DNA of 7,153 bases from JBMNTU01 sp050945895 (GTDB lineage: Bacteria > Bacillota > Clostridia > Christensenellales > Christensenellaceae). Under the pieces are notes generated by a model that was not told the origin of the DNA, ran no database searches, and saw only the letters and a list, made by a program, of their open reading frames with translations. Positions 1 through 6,083 of this stretch are shown in pieces (position 1 is the stretch's first letter; the number at the start of each line of letters is the position of its first letter). The stretch covers positions 1 to 7,153 of the forward strand of contig JBMNTU010000103.1 of assembly GCA_050945895.1 (NCBI GenBank). The letters run 5' to 3'. Both the position numbers and the translations under genes were made by a program.

Positions 1-163
1 CTTGTCGCAAAAACCCTTTTCAACAATGACGCTTCAGTGATATGATGTTGTCATAGATACGAAAAACAAATGTCATTATATCTTTTGTAAAAGGCTCTTG
101 CTTGCCAACGTTTACTTGACACTAACCTGGTGGAGCATCTTCTGGGTTAAGCCGCAGATTTCG
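1..163. other. Leader / upstream intergenic region, no supported gene
   Basis: No coding region can be supported here. Reading from base 1, plus-strand frame 1 stays open for 14 codons to a TGA at 43-45 and could be the tail of an upstream gene, but that is too short to judge. An imperfect inverted repeat TATGA-N5-TCATA lies at 41-55, and TGTCAT recurs at 49-54 and 71-76. None of these is strong enough to name as an operator. Confidence 0.3.
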
Positions 164-172
164 TGGTATAAT
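164..172 (+). promoter_or_regulatory. Extended -10 promoter of the aminopeptidase operon
   Basis: TGGTATAAT is a perfect TGn-TATAAT extended -10 element (hexamer 167-172). No good -35 hexamer lies 16-18 bp upstream, which is typical of extended -10 promoters. A perfect TTGACA at 116-121 is 45 bp away and cannot pair with it. Transcription would begin near 179, giving a leader of about 30 nt before the ATG at 211. Confidence 0.65.
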
Positions 173-195
173 AGATAATAATCATGCAAAAAATA

Positions 196-201
196 TGGAG
201 G
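196..201 (+). promoter_or_regulatory. Ribosome binding site of the aminopeptidase gene
   Basis: TGGAGG sits 9 nt upstream of the ATG at 211, and no competing in-frame start has a comparable site. Confidence 0.8.
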
Positions 202-210
202 CAATAACAG

Positions 211-1326
211 ATGATAGACGAACGTGCAAAAAAACTGTGCAATACGCTGGTAAACTATTCCTGCCGGGTAAAAAAGGGAGATAAAGTGCTGATCGAAGGT
301 GCCGGTATTCCCGATTTTTTGGTGCAGCAACTTATAAAAGAAGTGTACGACGCAGGCGGCGTTCCTTACTATGATATGTCGCATTCCGCCATTCAGCGCG
401 AATGGCTGATGCGCGCATCCAAAGAACAGATCGAGGACGTCACAAAGTGGGACAGCGCCCGTATGAAAGAAATGCAGGCATACATCGCCTTCCGCGGCGG
501 TATGAACGCCACCGAGCTGAGCGACGTTCCCGCAAATAAAATGGAGCTGTACCAGTCTATCTATTCCAAACAGGTGCACCACGACCTGCGCGTCAAAAAC
601 ACCAACTGGGTAGTGCTGCGCTACCCCACGCCCTCTATGGCGCAGCAGGCAGGCATGAGCACCGAAGCGTTCGAGGATTTTTATTTCGAGGTGTGCAACC
701 TGGATTACGGTAAAATGTCTGTAGCGATGGACAGCCTGCTCCAGGCATTCGCCAAAACCGATATGGTCCGCATCAAAGGTCCGGGAACAGACATTCGGTT
801 TTCCATCAGGGGAATCGGCGCAAAAAAATGCGACGGCCACTTTAACGTGCCCGACGGCGAGGTATACACCGCCCCTGTCAAAGACAGTGTAAACGGCCAG
901 ATCACATACAACACGCCCAGTATCCACCAGGGCTTCAAGTACGAAAATGTCTGCCTGAAATTCAAGGACGGAAAAATCATCGAAGCCACCGCAAACGATA
1001 CGGCGCGCATCAACAAGATTTTTGATACGGACGAAGGGGCGCGCTACGTCGGCGAGTTTTCCCTCGGCGTCAACCCATACATCACACGCTCTATGGGTGA
1101 TATATTGTTCGACGAAAAAATTGCGGGCAGCCTGCATTTCACGCCGGGTTCAGCATACGACGACGCATACAACGGCAACGAAAGCGCCGTACACTGGGAC
1201 CTTGTGCTGGTGCAAACCAAAGAAATGGGCGGCGGAGAAATCTACTTTGACGATACGCTGGTTCGTAAAGACGGCATTTTCGTAACGGACGACCTAAAGT
1301 GCCTCAATCCGGAAAATTTAAAGTAA
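211..1326 (+). CDS. M29-family metallo-aminopeptidase
   Basis: A cytoplasmic aminopeptidase of the M29 (AmpS/PepS/aminopeptidase T) family, which removes N-terminal residues from peptides using two divalent metal ions. The 371-residue protein has no signal peptide. The expected metal-site pattern is intact in order: Glu217 in PDGE, Glu282 in GEFSLG, His309 and Tyr316 in the H-x6-Y segment, and His328/Asp330 in VHWD. The N-terminal half (about 1-190) is the family's Rossmann-like domain, and the C-terminal half carries the metal site. The length is slightly below the roughly 400-410 residues of the characterised thermophile enzymes, partly through a short Tyr316-His328 interval, as in many clostridial members. 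A PEBP-type gene starts 11 nt after its stop, so the two are probably co-transcribed from the promoter at 164-172. Peptide specificity cannot be read from sequence. The family call is secure. Confidence 0.93.
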   Translation: MIDERAKKLCNTLVNYSCRVKKGDKVLIEGAGIPDFLVQQLIKEVYDAGGVPYYDMSHSAIQREWLMRASKEQIEDVTKWDSARMKEMQAYIAFRGGMNATELSDVPANKMELYQSIYSKQVHHDLRVKNTNWVVLRYPTPSMAQQAGMSTEAFEDFYFEVCNLDYGKMSVAMDSLLQAFAKTDMVRIKGPGTDIRFSIRGIGAKKCDGHFNVPDGEVYTAPVKDSVNGQITYNTPSIHQGFKYENVCLKFKDGKIIEATANDTARINKIFDTDEGARYVGEFSLGVNPYITRSMGDILFDEKIAGSLHFTPGSAYDDAYNGNESAVHWDLVLVQTKEMGGGEIYFDDTLVRKDGIFVTDDLKCLNPENLK

Positions 1327-1330
1327 GGGG
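1325..1330 (+). promoter_or_regulatory. Ribosome binding site fixing the PEBP start
   Basis: AAGGGG lies 7 nt before the ATG at 1338 and overlaps the TAA of the aminopeptidase. It favours 1338 over the in-frame ATG at 1299, which lies inside the upstream gene and would add 13 residues unlike the family N-terminus. Confidence 0.8.
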
Positions 1331-1337
1331 CAAAAAA

Positions 1338-1808
1338 ATGGAACGAAACCTAACTGTTACAAGCCCTGCGTTCGAAAACGACGGTGCCATTCCCATAAAG
1401 TATACAGGTAGGGGAGAAGACCTCTCCCCAGAACTGCGCTTGTCTGAAATAGACCCCGGCGCTAAATCGATCGCCATTATCATGGACGATGTAGACCACC
1501 CACTGCCGTACTACAACCACTGGGTCATATGGAACATCCCTGTTATGCCGGTGATTCCCGAAGCCATCCCCCGCGGGGCGCAGGTAGCGACTCTTAACGG
1601 TGCAGTGCAGGGTCGCGGCTATGGCAAACACCGGTACCGCGGGCCAAAGCCTCCCTTCAACTGGTCGCACCGCTACCAGTTCAACGTCTATGTTTTAGAC
1701 ACCCTTCTCGACCTGCCCGCCAAAACGAAAAAGAACGCCCTGCTGGACGCAATGGAAGGCCATATCCTGCAACAGGGCTTTTTGACCGGCAAGTTCAGCA
1801 GCCGTTGA
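1338..1808 (+). CDS. YbhB/YbcL-type PEBP (Raf-kinase-inhibitor-like) protein
   Basis: A small cytoplasmic protein of the phosphatidylethanolamine-binding protein family, bacterial YbhB/YbcL branch. The 156-residue length is typical. The molecular role of these bacterial proteins is poorly defined, and anion or small-ligand binding is inferred from structures of the family. Visible family features are the N-terminal 'SPAF-x2-DG-IP-KYT' stretch (9-23), the 'DDVDHP' segment (50-55) at the position of the usual DPDAP, 'HWVIWNIP' (61-68), 'GPKPP' (102-106) followed by 'HRYQFNVYVLD' (111-121), and 'EGHILQQGFLTGKF' at the C-terminus. Two motif variations stand out: Val-Asp-His for Pro-Asp-Ala in the first motif, and Phe-Asn-Trp-Ser before HRY where a Gly is common. 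The gene directly follows the aminopeptidase and ends about 80 nt before a terminator. Family call is strong; biochemical function is unknown. Confidence 0.9.
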   Translation: MERNLTVTSPAFENDGAIPIKYTGRGEDLSPELRLSEIDPGAKSIAIIMDDVDHPLPYYNHWVIWNIPVMPVIPEAIPRGAQVATLNGAVQGRGYGKHRYRGPKPPFNWSHRYQFNVYVLDTLLDLPAKTKKNALLDAMEGHILQQGFLTGKFSSR

Positions 1809-1890
1809 TACGAAGCGCTCTGCCGAAATAGAAGCCGTCAGCCGCACCCCGGCTTTCATCTCCAGGTAAGGCCACGATGCCGCCTTAATA

Positions 1891-1926
1891 AAAACTCCTT
1901 CCGCAGGTATTCTGGGAAGGGGTTTT
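1891..1926. terminator. Bidirectional intrinsic terminator between convergent operons
   Basis: The arms AAAACTCCTTCC (1891-1902) and GGAAGGGGTTTT (1915-1926) pair over 12 bp with one T/G position, around a 12-nt loop. The plus-strand transcript ends in UUUUAU; the minus-strand transcript ends in UUUUUAUUA, from the A-tract at 1890-1894. It lies 82 nt after the PEBP stop and 14 nt after the esterase stop, so it can serve both converging transcripts. Confidence 0.88.
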
Positions 1927-1940
1927 ATGTATTCTGCCGC

Positions 1941-2729
1941 CTATTTCCAAGCCAGGTATTTCCCCAGCGCTTTTTTGAGCGATTCGTCAAAAAACGGCAT
2001 GTCGTGGCGCCCGGTCCACTTTTCATAGTCAACTGTGTACCCCAGCGTTTGCATCTCTGCATAAAATTGCTCGACATACTGCAAAAGATAATCGCCGTCG
2101 CCGCAAGTCATGTAAATTTCCATTCGGTCTTTGGGGTAGCTGCACCGCTGGGCCAGCTCCGCCAAATCGTTTTCCGCCTGCCATTCCAAATTCTCTCCAA
2201 AAATGGCGCGAAAATCTGCGGGCATCTGGCTTCCCCACTTTGCGCGGTATGCCTCCGTCTCTCCATTTTGGCGGATATCCTCCAGCCAGCCGTCGAGCGG
2301 CGGACACGCCGGCGCAAAGGCGCAGCACGCCCGATAACGCTCCGGGTTCATTAAATATATTTTCAGCGCACCAAAGCCGCCCATCGAACTGCCCATTACA
2401 TAGGTATTTTCTCGCGCGGAAGATACATTGAATACTTTTTTAACGATATTCGGAAGCTCTTCCGTTATATAAGTAAAATACTTTTGCCCGTTTTTCATAT
2501 CCGAATAAAAGCTGCGCCCCACCTCCGGCATAACAAAAACCGCATGCGTATTTGCAGCGTACACCGGCAACATAGAATAATCCAGCCAGGTACTGCTGTT
2601 TCCAGAAAGGCCATGCAGCAAATAGACCGTCCGGTAAGGCTCCTCCTGCTTAAACCCGTTGGGTACAAGCAGCGCAATTCCCGCATCCATTTCCAATATT
2701 TCCGAAAAAACCGTTCCCCGTAAAATCAT
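1941..2729 (-). CDS. Alpha/beta-hydrolase esterase (esterase D / tributyrin-esterase type)
   Basis: A serine hydrolase of the esterase D (PF00756) type, related to EstA tributyrin esterases and S-formylglutathione hydrolases, expected to cleave short acyl esters. The 262-residue protein has no signal peptide. It shows the oxyanion segment HGLSG (39-43), the nucleophile elbow GSSMGG with Ser115, a likely acid Asp213 in CGDGDYL, and His242 in GRHDMPFFD, so the triad looks complete. GAGGG at 2736-2740, 6 nt before the ATG, supports the start. It begins 17 nt after the aminotransferase stop on the same strand, so it is probably the second gene of that operon, and ends just before the shared terminator at 1891-1926. 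The natural substrate is unknown; nothing nearby ties it to formaldehyde or polysaccharide metabolism. Confidence 0.88.
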   Translation of the reverse strand: MILRGTVFSEILEMDAGIALLVPNGFKQEEPYRTVYLLHGLSGNSSTWLDYSMLPVYAANTHAVFVMPEVGRSFYSDMKNGQKYFTYITEELPNIVKKVFNVSSARENTYVMGSSMGGFGALKIYLMNPERYRACCAFAPACPPLDGWLEDIRQNGETEAYRAKWGSQMPADFRAIFGENLEWQAENDLAELAQRCSYPKDRMEIYMTCGDGDYLLQYVEQFYAEMQTLGYTVDYEKWTGRHDMPFFDESLKKALGKYLAWK

Positions 2730-2746
2730 AGCACGCCCTCGCTCCG

Positions 2747-3910
2747 TTAGCGGATGATTCCGCTTTTATGAATCAGCTCCACCGCTTTTTCTATCTGCTG
2801 TACGCTATCCGTCAACGCAAAGCGCACAAACCCCTCGCCCGCCGGTCCAACGCTCTCGCCGGGAACACAGATTACACCCGTTTTGTCCATCAGCTCCAAT
2901 ACAAATTCAAACGACTTTTCATACCCCACAGGAAGGGGTGCCCAGCAGAACATCGTCGCCGGCGAATCGGGCATATCCCAGCCGATGCTGCGCAGCCCGC
3001 CGCATAGTGCGTCCCTCCGCGCCCTGTAGCCCGCGCGGTTGCGTTTCAAAATTTCTTGCGGGCCCGAAAGTGCCGCAATTGCCGCCCGTTGCACAGGGTA
3101 TCCAATCCCATAGTCGATCTGCGAACGGACACACCGCAGCGCGCGAATCATTTCGCTGTTGCCCAGCGCAAACGAAATACGCAGCCCCGTCATATTGTAA
3201 GATTTGGACAGCGAATTGAATTCCACCCCCACATCCATCGCGCCGGGGTAGCTCAAAAAAGACTTGCAGGGCGGGCCGTCCATTACCAGTTCAGAGTACG
3301 CCGCATCGTGCACCACAAGCACGTCGTAGGTTTTGGCCCAATCGATCAGCTTCATATAGAATTCGTCGTTCGCCAGCGCCGTTACCGGGTTATTTGGGTA
3401 AGACACAAAAATCATCTTTGCTTTTTTCGCAACCTGCTCGGGGATGGAGTCAAAGTCTACCAGAAAATCGTTTTGGGCAAGCAGCGGCGTATAATAGATT
3501 TCACAAGAGGCCAATAGCGGCCCATACATAAACACCGGATAGCACGGGTCGGGCGCAATTACGAGGTCTCCCGGATTGCAAAACGGCATCGAAATATGCG
3601 AAATTCCCTCCTGCGACCCATATACAGATGTAATTTGCGCTGCCTCCAGCTCCACGCCAAAGCGCCTGCGGTACCACGCAATCGCCGCATCCGTAAGCTC
3701 CGGCAGGTCTACCAGCGAATACTTGAAATTTGCAGGTTCCTTTGCCGCCTGGCACAGCGCTTCCATCACATGCTCGTCCGGCGGAAAATCGGGCGTCCCT
3801 ACCGAGAGGTTGATTACCTCACGTCCCGCCGCCAAAAGCGCCTGTTTCTTATCGTCCAGCTTGGTAAATATATTGATGTCGAAATACTTCATTTTTTCTG
3901 ACGTATGCAT
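2747..3910 (-). CDS. Class I/II PLP-dependent aminotransferase, DapL-like
   Basis: A fold-type I PLP aminotransferase of 387 residues. Visible hallmarks are GTPDFPP (38-44, substrate/N-terminal segment), GSQEG (98-102, cofactor phosphate), YPNNP with Asn174, HDAAY with Asp202 and Tyr205 (pyridine ring contacts), SLSKSYNMTGLR with the Schiff-base Lys236 and phosphate-binding Arg244, and Arg363 in FVRFAL for the substrate carboxylate. The overall pattern resembles LL-diaminopimelate aminotransferases of the second DapL clade and related YfdZ/alanine aminotransferases, but no lysine-pathway gene is adjacent, so the substrate is open. The longer in-frame start at 3940 is rejected: it would lie about 2 nt after the predicted transcription start and has no ribosome site, whereas AAGGGGG precedes the ATG at 3910 by 6 nt. 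An esterase gene follows after 17 nt. Confidence 0.92.
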   Translation of the reverse strand: MHTSEKMKYFDINIFTKLDDKKQALLAAGREVINLSVGTPDFPPDEHVMEALCQAAKEPANFKYSLVDLPELTDAAIAWYRRRFGVELEAAQITSVYGSQEGISHISMPFCNPGDLVIAPDPCYPVFMYGPLLASCEIYYTPLLAQNDFLVDFDSIPEQVAKKAKMIFVSYPNNPVTALANDEFYMKLIDWAKTYDVLVVHDAAYSELVMDGPPCKSFLSYPGAMDVGVEFNSLSKSYNMTGLRISFALGNSEMIRALRCVRSQIDYGIGYPVQRAAIAALSGPQEILKRNRAGYRARRDALCGGLRSIGWDMPDSPATMFCWAPLPVGYEKSFEFVLELMDKTGVICVPGESVGPAGEGFVRFALTDSVQQIEKAVELIHKSGIIR

Positions 3911-3916
3911 ACATGT

Positions 3917-3923
3917 CCCCCTT
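3917..3923 (-). promoter_or_regulatory. Ribosome binding site fixing the aminotransferase start
   Basis: AAGGGGG on the minus strand is 6 nt before the ATG at 3910-3908. This selects the internal ATG rather than the upstream in-frame ATG at 3940. Confidence 0.85.
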
Positions 3924-3942
3924 ATTCCGGTCAGTGTCATTC

Positions 3943-3957
3943 CGGTACATATTACCG
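3943..3957. promoter_or_regulatory. Inverted repeat over the -10: possible operator
   Basis: CGGTA-CATAT-TACCG is a perfect 5-bp inverted repeat with a 5-bp centre that contains most of the -10 hexamer of the aminotransferase promoter. A direct repeat ATTCCGGT (3924-3931 and 3939-3946) begins in the early transcribed region and overlaps its edge. A repressor site is plausible by position but unproven; no regulator gene is in the window. Confidence 0.4.
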
Positions 3958-3977
3958 CATTTTGCAGCTTTTTTCAA
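3949..3977 (-). promoter_or_regulatory. Sigma-A type promoter of the aminotransferase-esterase operon
   Basis: On the minus strand TTGAAA (3977-3972) and TAATAT (3954-3949) are separated by exactly 17 nt. Transcription would start near 3942, leaving a leader of about 30 nt to the start codon at 3910. Confidence 0.78.
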
Positions 3978-4050
3978 TCACACAGCAATTTTCAAACGGC
4001 TCACCGCAGGTTTTCCCGCCGTACGGATTATGGCAAGGCCTTTATACGCA

Positions 4051-4082
4051 AACGGCACTCCGCCAAAGGGCGGAGCGCCGTT
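4051..4082 (-). terminator. Strong hairpin ending the IolG-like gene / polyol operon
   Basis: The arms at 4051-4064 and 4069-4082 form a 14-bp stem with a 4-nt loop. The single non-Watson-Crick position is G-U in minus-strand RNA but A-C in plus-strand RNA, so the structure fits minus-strand transcription. It lies 40 nt after the stop at 4123. The U-run after it is short (GUUUGCG), so it may act as a weak terminator or a 3'-end stabiliser. Confidence 0.65.
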
Positions 4083-4122
4083 CACACAAATCAAACACCA
4101 TAGGAAAAACAAAAATGCTATG

Positions 4123-5133
4123 TTACCTTTTGTAAAACGCCGGCATTTCACCAAACGAAATTGGTTCGATCAGGCCGGATTTTTGTGCCTTAATGCATGC
4201 GTCCGCCGTCACTGCCGCAATGTACCCATCCCAGGCTGTCGGGCCGTTTACTTCGCCCCTAAGCGTAGAATCTACCCAGTCCTGCATTTCAATATCATAT
4301 GCTTCAATAAAGCGGTTCTTCCAGCTGGTTTCCATATTCTGGTAGGCCTTTGCATCCCTGCGGATATCCAGGCTTTGCGGCTGCGGCAGGCTTGCTGTAC
4401 CGCTTTCGCATACCACTTCACAGTTGATATCGTAAGCAAAGTTCGAATTGAACAATATTTCAACTTCTATGTAGATTCCCTTTTCGGTCATTAATATCAT
4501 AACCTGCGGGTCTACCGCATTGCCTTTCACATATTTTGTCTGACGCGGAATAATCACCTGTGCGCTTTTATAGGTATCGTCTACCAGCCAGTGCATCACG
4601 TCGATCTCATGGATGGCGCAATTTGTGATATGCATTTCCATCGTATAGTTAGGATCGGGCAATGTATAGTTGCGGTGCGTACAGTGGCACATCAGCGGCA
4701 CACCCATCTCTCCGCTGTCAATTGCCTCTTTAAGCATCCGGTATCCCTTGTCGTAGCGACGCATAAAACCAACCTGCACAAGCGGCTTGCCCGCGGCAAT
4801 CTCGGCGTCCACAATGCGCCTGCACCCCGCTGCCGTTTCGGCAAGCGGTTTTTCGCAAAGCACAGGTTTTTTAGCTGCAATAGCGTCCAGCACGCTCTTT
4901 TCATGCGCTTTGTCGATGGATGCAACAATAATCGCATCAACGTCCGGGCTAGCAATCAATTCCTCTGCCGAATCAAAGCGCTTTGCGCCAAACTGGTCGG
5001 CCACCTTTTGCGCTCCTTCGGTATATACATCAAAAACCGCAGCCAGCTCCGCATCCCGTATTACCTGGCTAATGCGCCTTGCATGGTCAGACCCAATTGC
5101 CCCGGTACCCAAAACTCCTACCCGTAAGCTCAT
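4123..5133 (-). CDS. iolG: Inositol 2-dehydrogenase-like oxidoreductase (Gfo/Idh/MocA family)
   Basis: An NAD-dependent dehydrogenase expected to oxidise myo-inositol or a related cyclic polyol to the 2-keto compound in the cytoplasm. The 336 residues compare with about 344 in Bacillus subtilis IolG, with recognisable shared blocks: GTGAIG (9-14) for dinucleotide binding, Asp35 after the second strand (favours NAD), CEKPLA with catalytic Lys95, LVQVGFMRRYD (118-128), HEIDVMHWLV (175-184) with catalytic His175, and GPTAWDGYIAAVT (297-309). The residue aligning with the catalytic Asp172 of B. subtilis IolG is Asn171 here (codon AAT, 4621-4623), so activity or substrate may differ. AAGGACGG (5150-5143) lies 9 nt before the ATG. 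It is the last gene of the operon, 57 nt after the SDR gene, and a hairpin follows. Family call is very secure; the exact substrate is not, and no iolB, C, D or E is present. Confidence 0.88.
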   Translation of the reverse strand: MSLRVGVLGTGAIGSDHARRISQVIRDAELAAVFDVYTEGAQKVADQFGAKRFDSAEELIASPDVDAIIVASIDKAHEKSVLDAIAAKKPVLCEKPLAETAAGCRRIVDAEIAAGKPLVQVGFMRRYDKGYRMLKEAIDSGEMGVPLMCHCTHRNYTLPDPNYTMEMHITNCAIHEIDVMHWLVDDTYKSAQVIIPRQTKYVKGNAVDPQVMILMTEKGIYIEVEILFNSNFAYDINCEVVCESGTASLPQPQSLDIRRDAKAYQNMETSWKNRFIEAYDIEMQDWVDSTLRGEVNGPTAWDGYIAAVTADACIKAQKSGLIEPISFGEMPAFYKR

Positions 5134-5190
5134 TTTTTGCTACCGTCCTTTCTACAATCCGTTAAATCAATAACAGCGGCAAACCACCAT

Positions 5191-5991
5191 TTACAGTAAG
5201 GTGCTTCCGCCCGCAATGGTCAGCGCTACGCCCGTAATATATTCGGCCTGATCGGAAGCAAGGTACGCCATAAACTGGCCCACCTCCTGCGGCTGCGCCA
5301 TACGCTTAAGCGGAATTGCATTGCAAACCTCCACCTCGTATTCGGCCGGCGTCATGCCTGCAAGCGGTCCGCGCTCTCTAAACACGGCCTGCATCATCTC
5401 TGTATCTACAGAGCCCGGGCATACGCAATTCACAGTAATGCCATACTCGCCCAGCTCCAGCGCAAGAACGCTCGTCATCATATTGATCGCCGCTTTTGAG
5501 CAGCAATACGCGCCGTTGCCATATTCCGCTTTTTTGGAAGCCTGGGACGAAATCGTAACGATTTTTCCCTTTACGCCTTTTTCAATCATGTGGTTCGCTA
5601 CTTTTTTAATTGTCAGATAGGTTCCCTTCAGGTTAATGTTCATATGCCTATCCCAAAGCTCTTCTTCCAGCTCTGTGAACTTCGAAGCAACACAAATGCC
5701 CGCGCAATTCAAAAGCACGTCAATCGTTCCCACGGCTTCAACTGCCTTGTCTACTCCTTCATCAATCGATTTCGCGCTTGTAACGTCAATTTTTACAGGA
5801 TAGGTTTTTATGCCATACTGGTCTGCAATTTCTTTCGCCGTATTTTTAAGCATATCCTCGTTTACGTCACCCAAAACCAGGTTTACCCCATTGTCTGCAA
5901 ATACTTCCGCCGTTGCGCGTCCAATTCCTTTAGCAGAGCCAACCACCAGAACATTCTTTCCCTTCAGGCTTTCATACTTTGTGTTCTTCAT
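5191..5991 (-). CDS. Short-chain dehydrogenase/reductase (SDR), probable polyol or keto-sugar enzyme
   Basis: A classical SDR of 266 residues, the usual size, acting in the cytoplasm on an alcohol or ketone. The cofactor loop is GSAKGIG (18-24), with Val in place of the common leading Thr. Asp42 at the end of the second strand predicts NAD(H) preference. NCAG (95-98), Asn120, Ser148/Ser149, and Tyr162-x3-Lys166 complete the Asn-Ser-Tyr-Lys tetrad, and PGSVDTEM (192-199) and the C-terminal TIAGGSTLL fit the family. AAAGGA at 6005-6000 is 8 nt before the ATG. It lies between an RbsC-type sugar permease and an IolG-like dehydrogenase on the same strand, so its substrate is probably the imported compound or the IolG product. 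The substrate cannot be read from sequence. Confidence 0.9.
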   Translation of the reverse strand: MKNTKYESLKGKNVLVVGSAKGIGRATAEVFADNGVNLVLGDVNEDMLKNTAKEIADQYGIKTYPVKIDVTSAKSIDEGVDKAVEAVGTIDVLLNCAGICVASKFTELEEELWDRHMNINLKGTYLTIKKVANHMIEKGVKGKIVTISSQASKKAEYGNGAYCCSKAAINMMTSVLALELGEYGITVNCVCPGSVDTEMMQAVFRERGPLAGMTPAEYEVEVCNAIPLKRMAQPQEVGQFMAYLASDQAEYITGVALTIAGGSTLL

Positions 5992-5999
5992 TTCCGCAA

Positions 6000-6005
6000 T
6001 CCTTT
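6000..6005 (-). promoter_or_regulatory. Ribosome binding site of the SDR gene
   Basis: AAAGGA on the minus strand, 8 nt before the ATG at 5991, gives the SDR its own initiation site downstream of the intergenic hairpin. Confidence 0.7.
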
Positions 6006-6027
6006 CTTTTTATGAGCTTTGTAAAAG

Positions 6028-6065
6028 TTGCCATAGCGGCAGGAATCATCCCGCTGCTATGGCAA
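6028..6065 (-). other. Large intergenic hairpin between permease and SDR genes
   Basis: The arms 6028-6043 and 6050-6065 pair over 16 positions with one G/T wobble, one mismatch near the loop and a 6-nt loop. It begins 18 nt after the permease stop. The minus-strand RNA then reads CUUUUAC, a weak U-tract. A partial terminator, or a structure protecting the 3' end of transporter mRNA, would let transporter and enzymes be made in different amounts. The feature is certain as a structure; its role is inference. Confidence 0.75.
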
Positions 6066-6083
6066 GCATTCTCTTAATATCTC

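Noticed and set aside
75..80. TATAAT on the minus strand, possible divergent promoter
   Set aside because: There is no -35 at the right distance and no extended -10; only an 18-codon frame follows before a stop, and the target gene would lie outside the window.
82..93. CTTTTGTAAAAG palindrome-like word, with near copies at 4127-4138 and 6017-6027
   Set aside because: The 4127 copy is in iolG codons and the others are A/T-rich and imperfect, so chance explains them.
116..121. Perfect TTGACA hexamer upstream of the aminopeptidase
   Set aside because: The bases 16-18 bp downstream have no -10 hexamer, and the real TATAAT is 45 bp away.
112..1137. Long minus-strand open frame (341 codons) opposite the aminopeptidase
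   Set aside because: It lies antisense to a gene with a complete metal site, has no recognisable domain, and its length follows from the codon bias of the real gene.
1832..1855. AAGCCG-N12-CGGCTT inverted repeat after the PEBP stop
   Set aside because: It is only 6 bp with a long loop and no U-tract; the hairpin at 1891-1926 is a much better terminator.
3913..4494. Plus-strand open frame of 193 codons over the iolG end and the aminotransferase promoter
   Set aside because: It runs through the 4051-4082 hairpin, is antisense to conserved iolG sequence and has no ribosome site or family resemblance.
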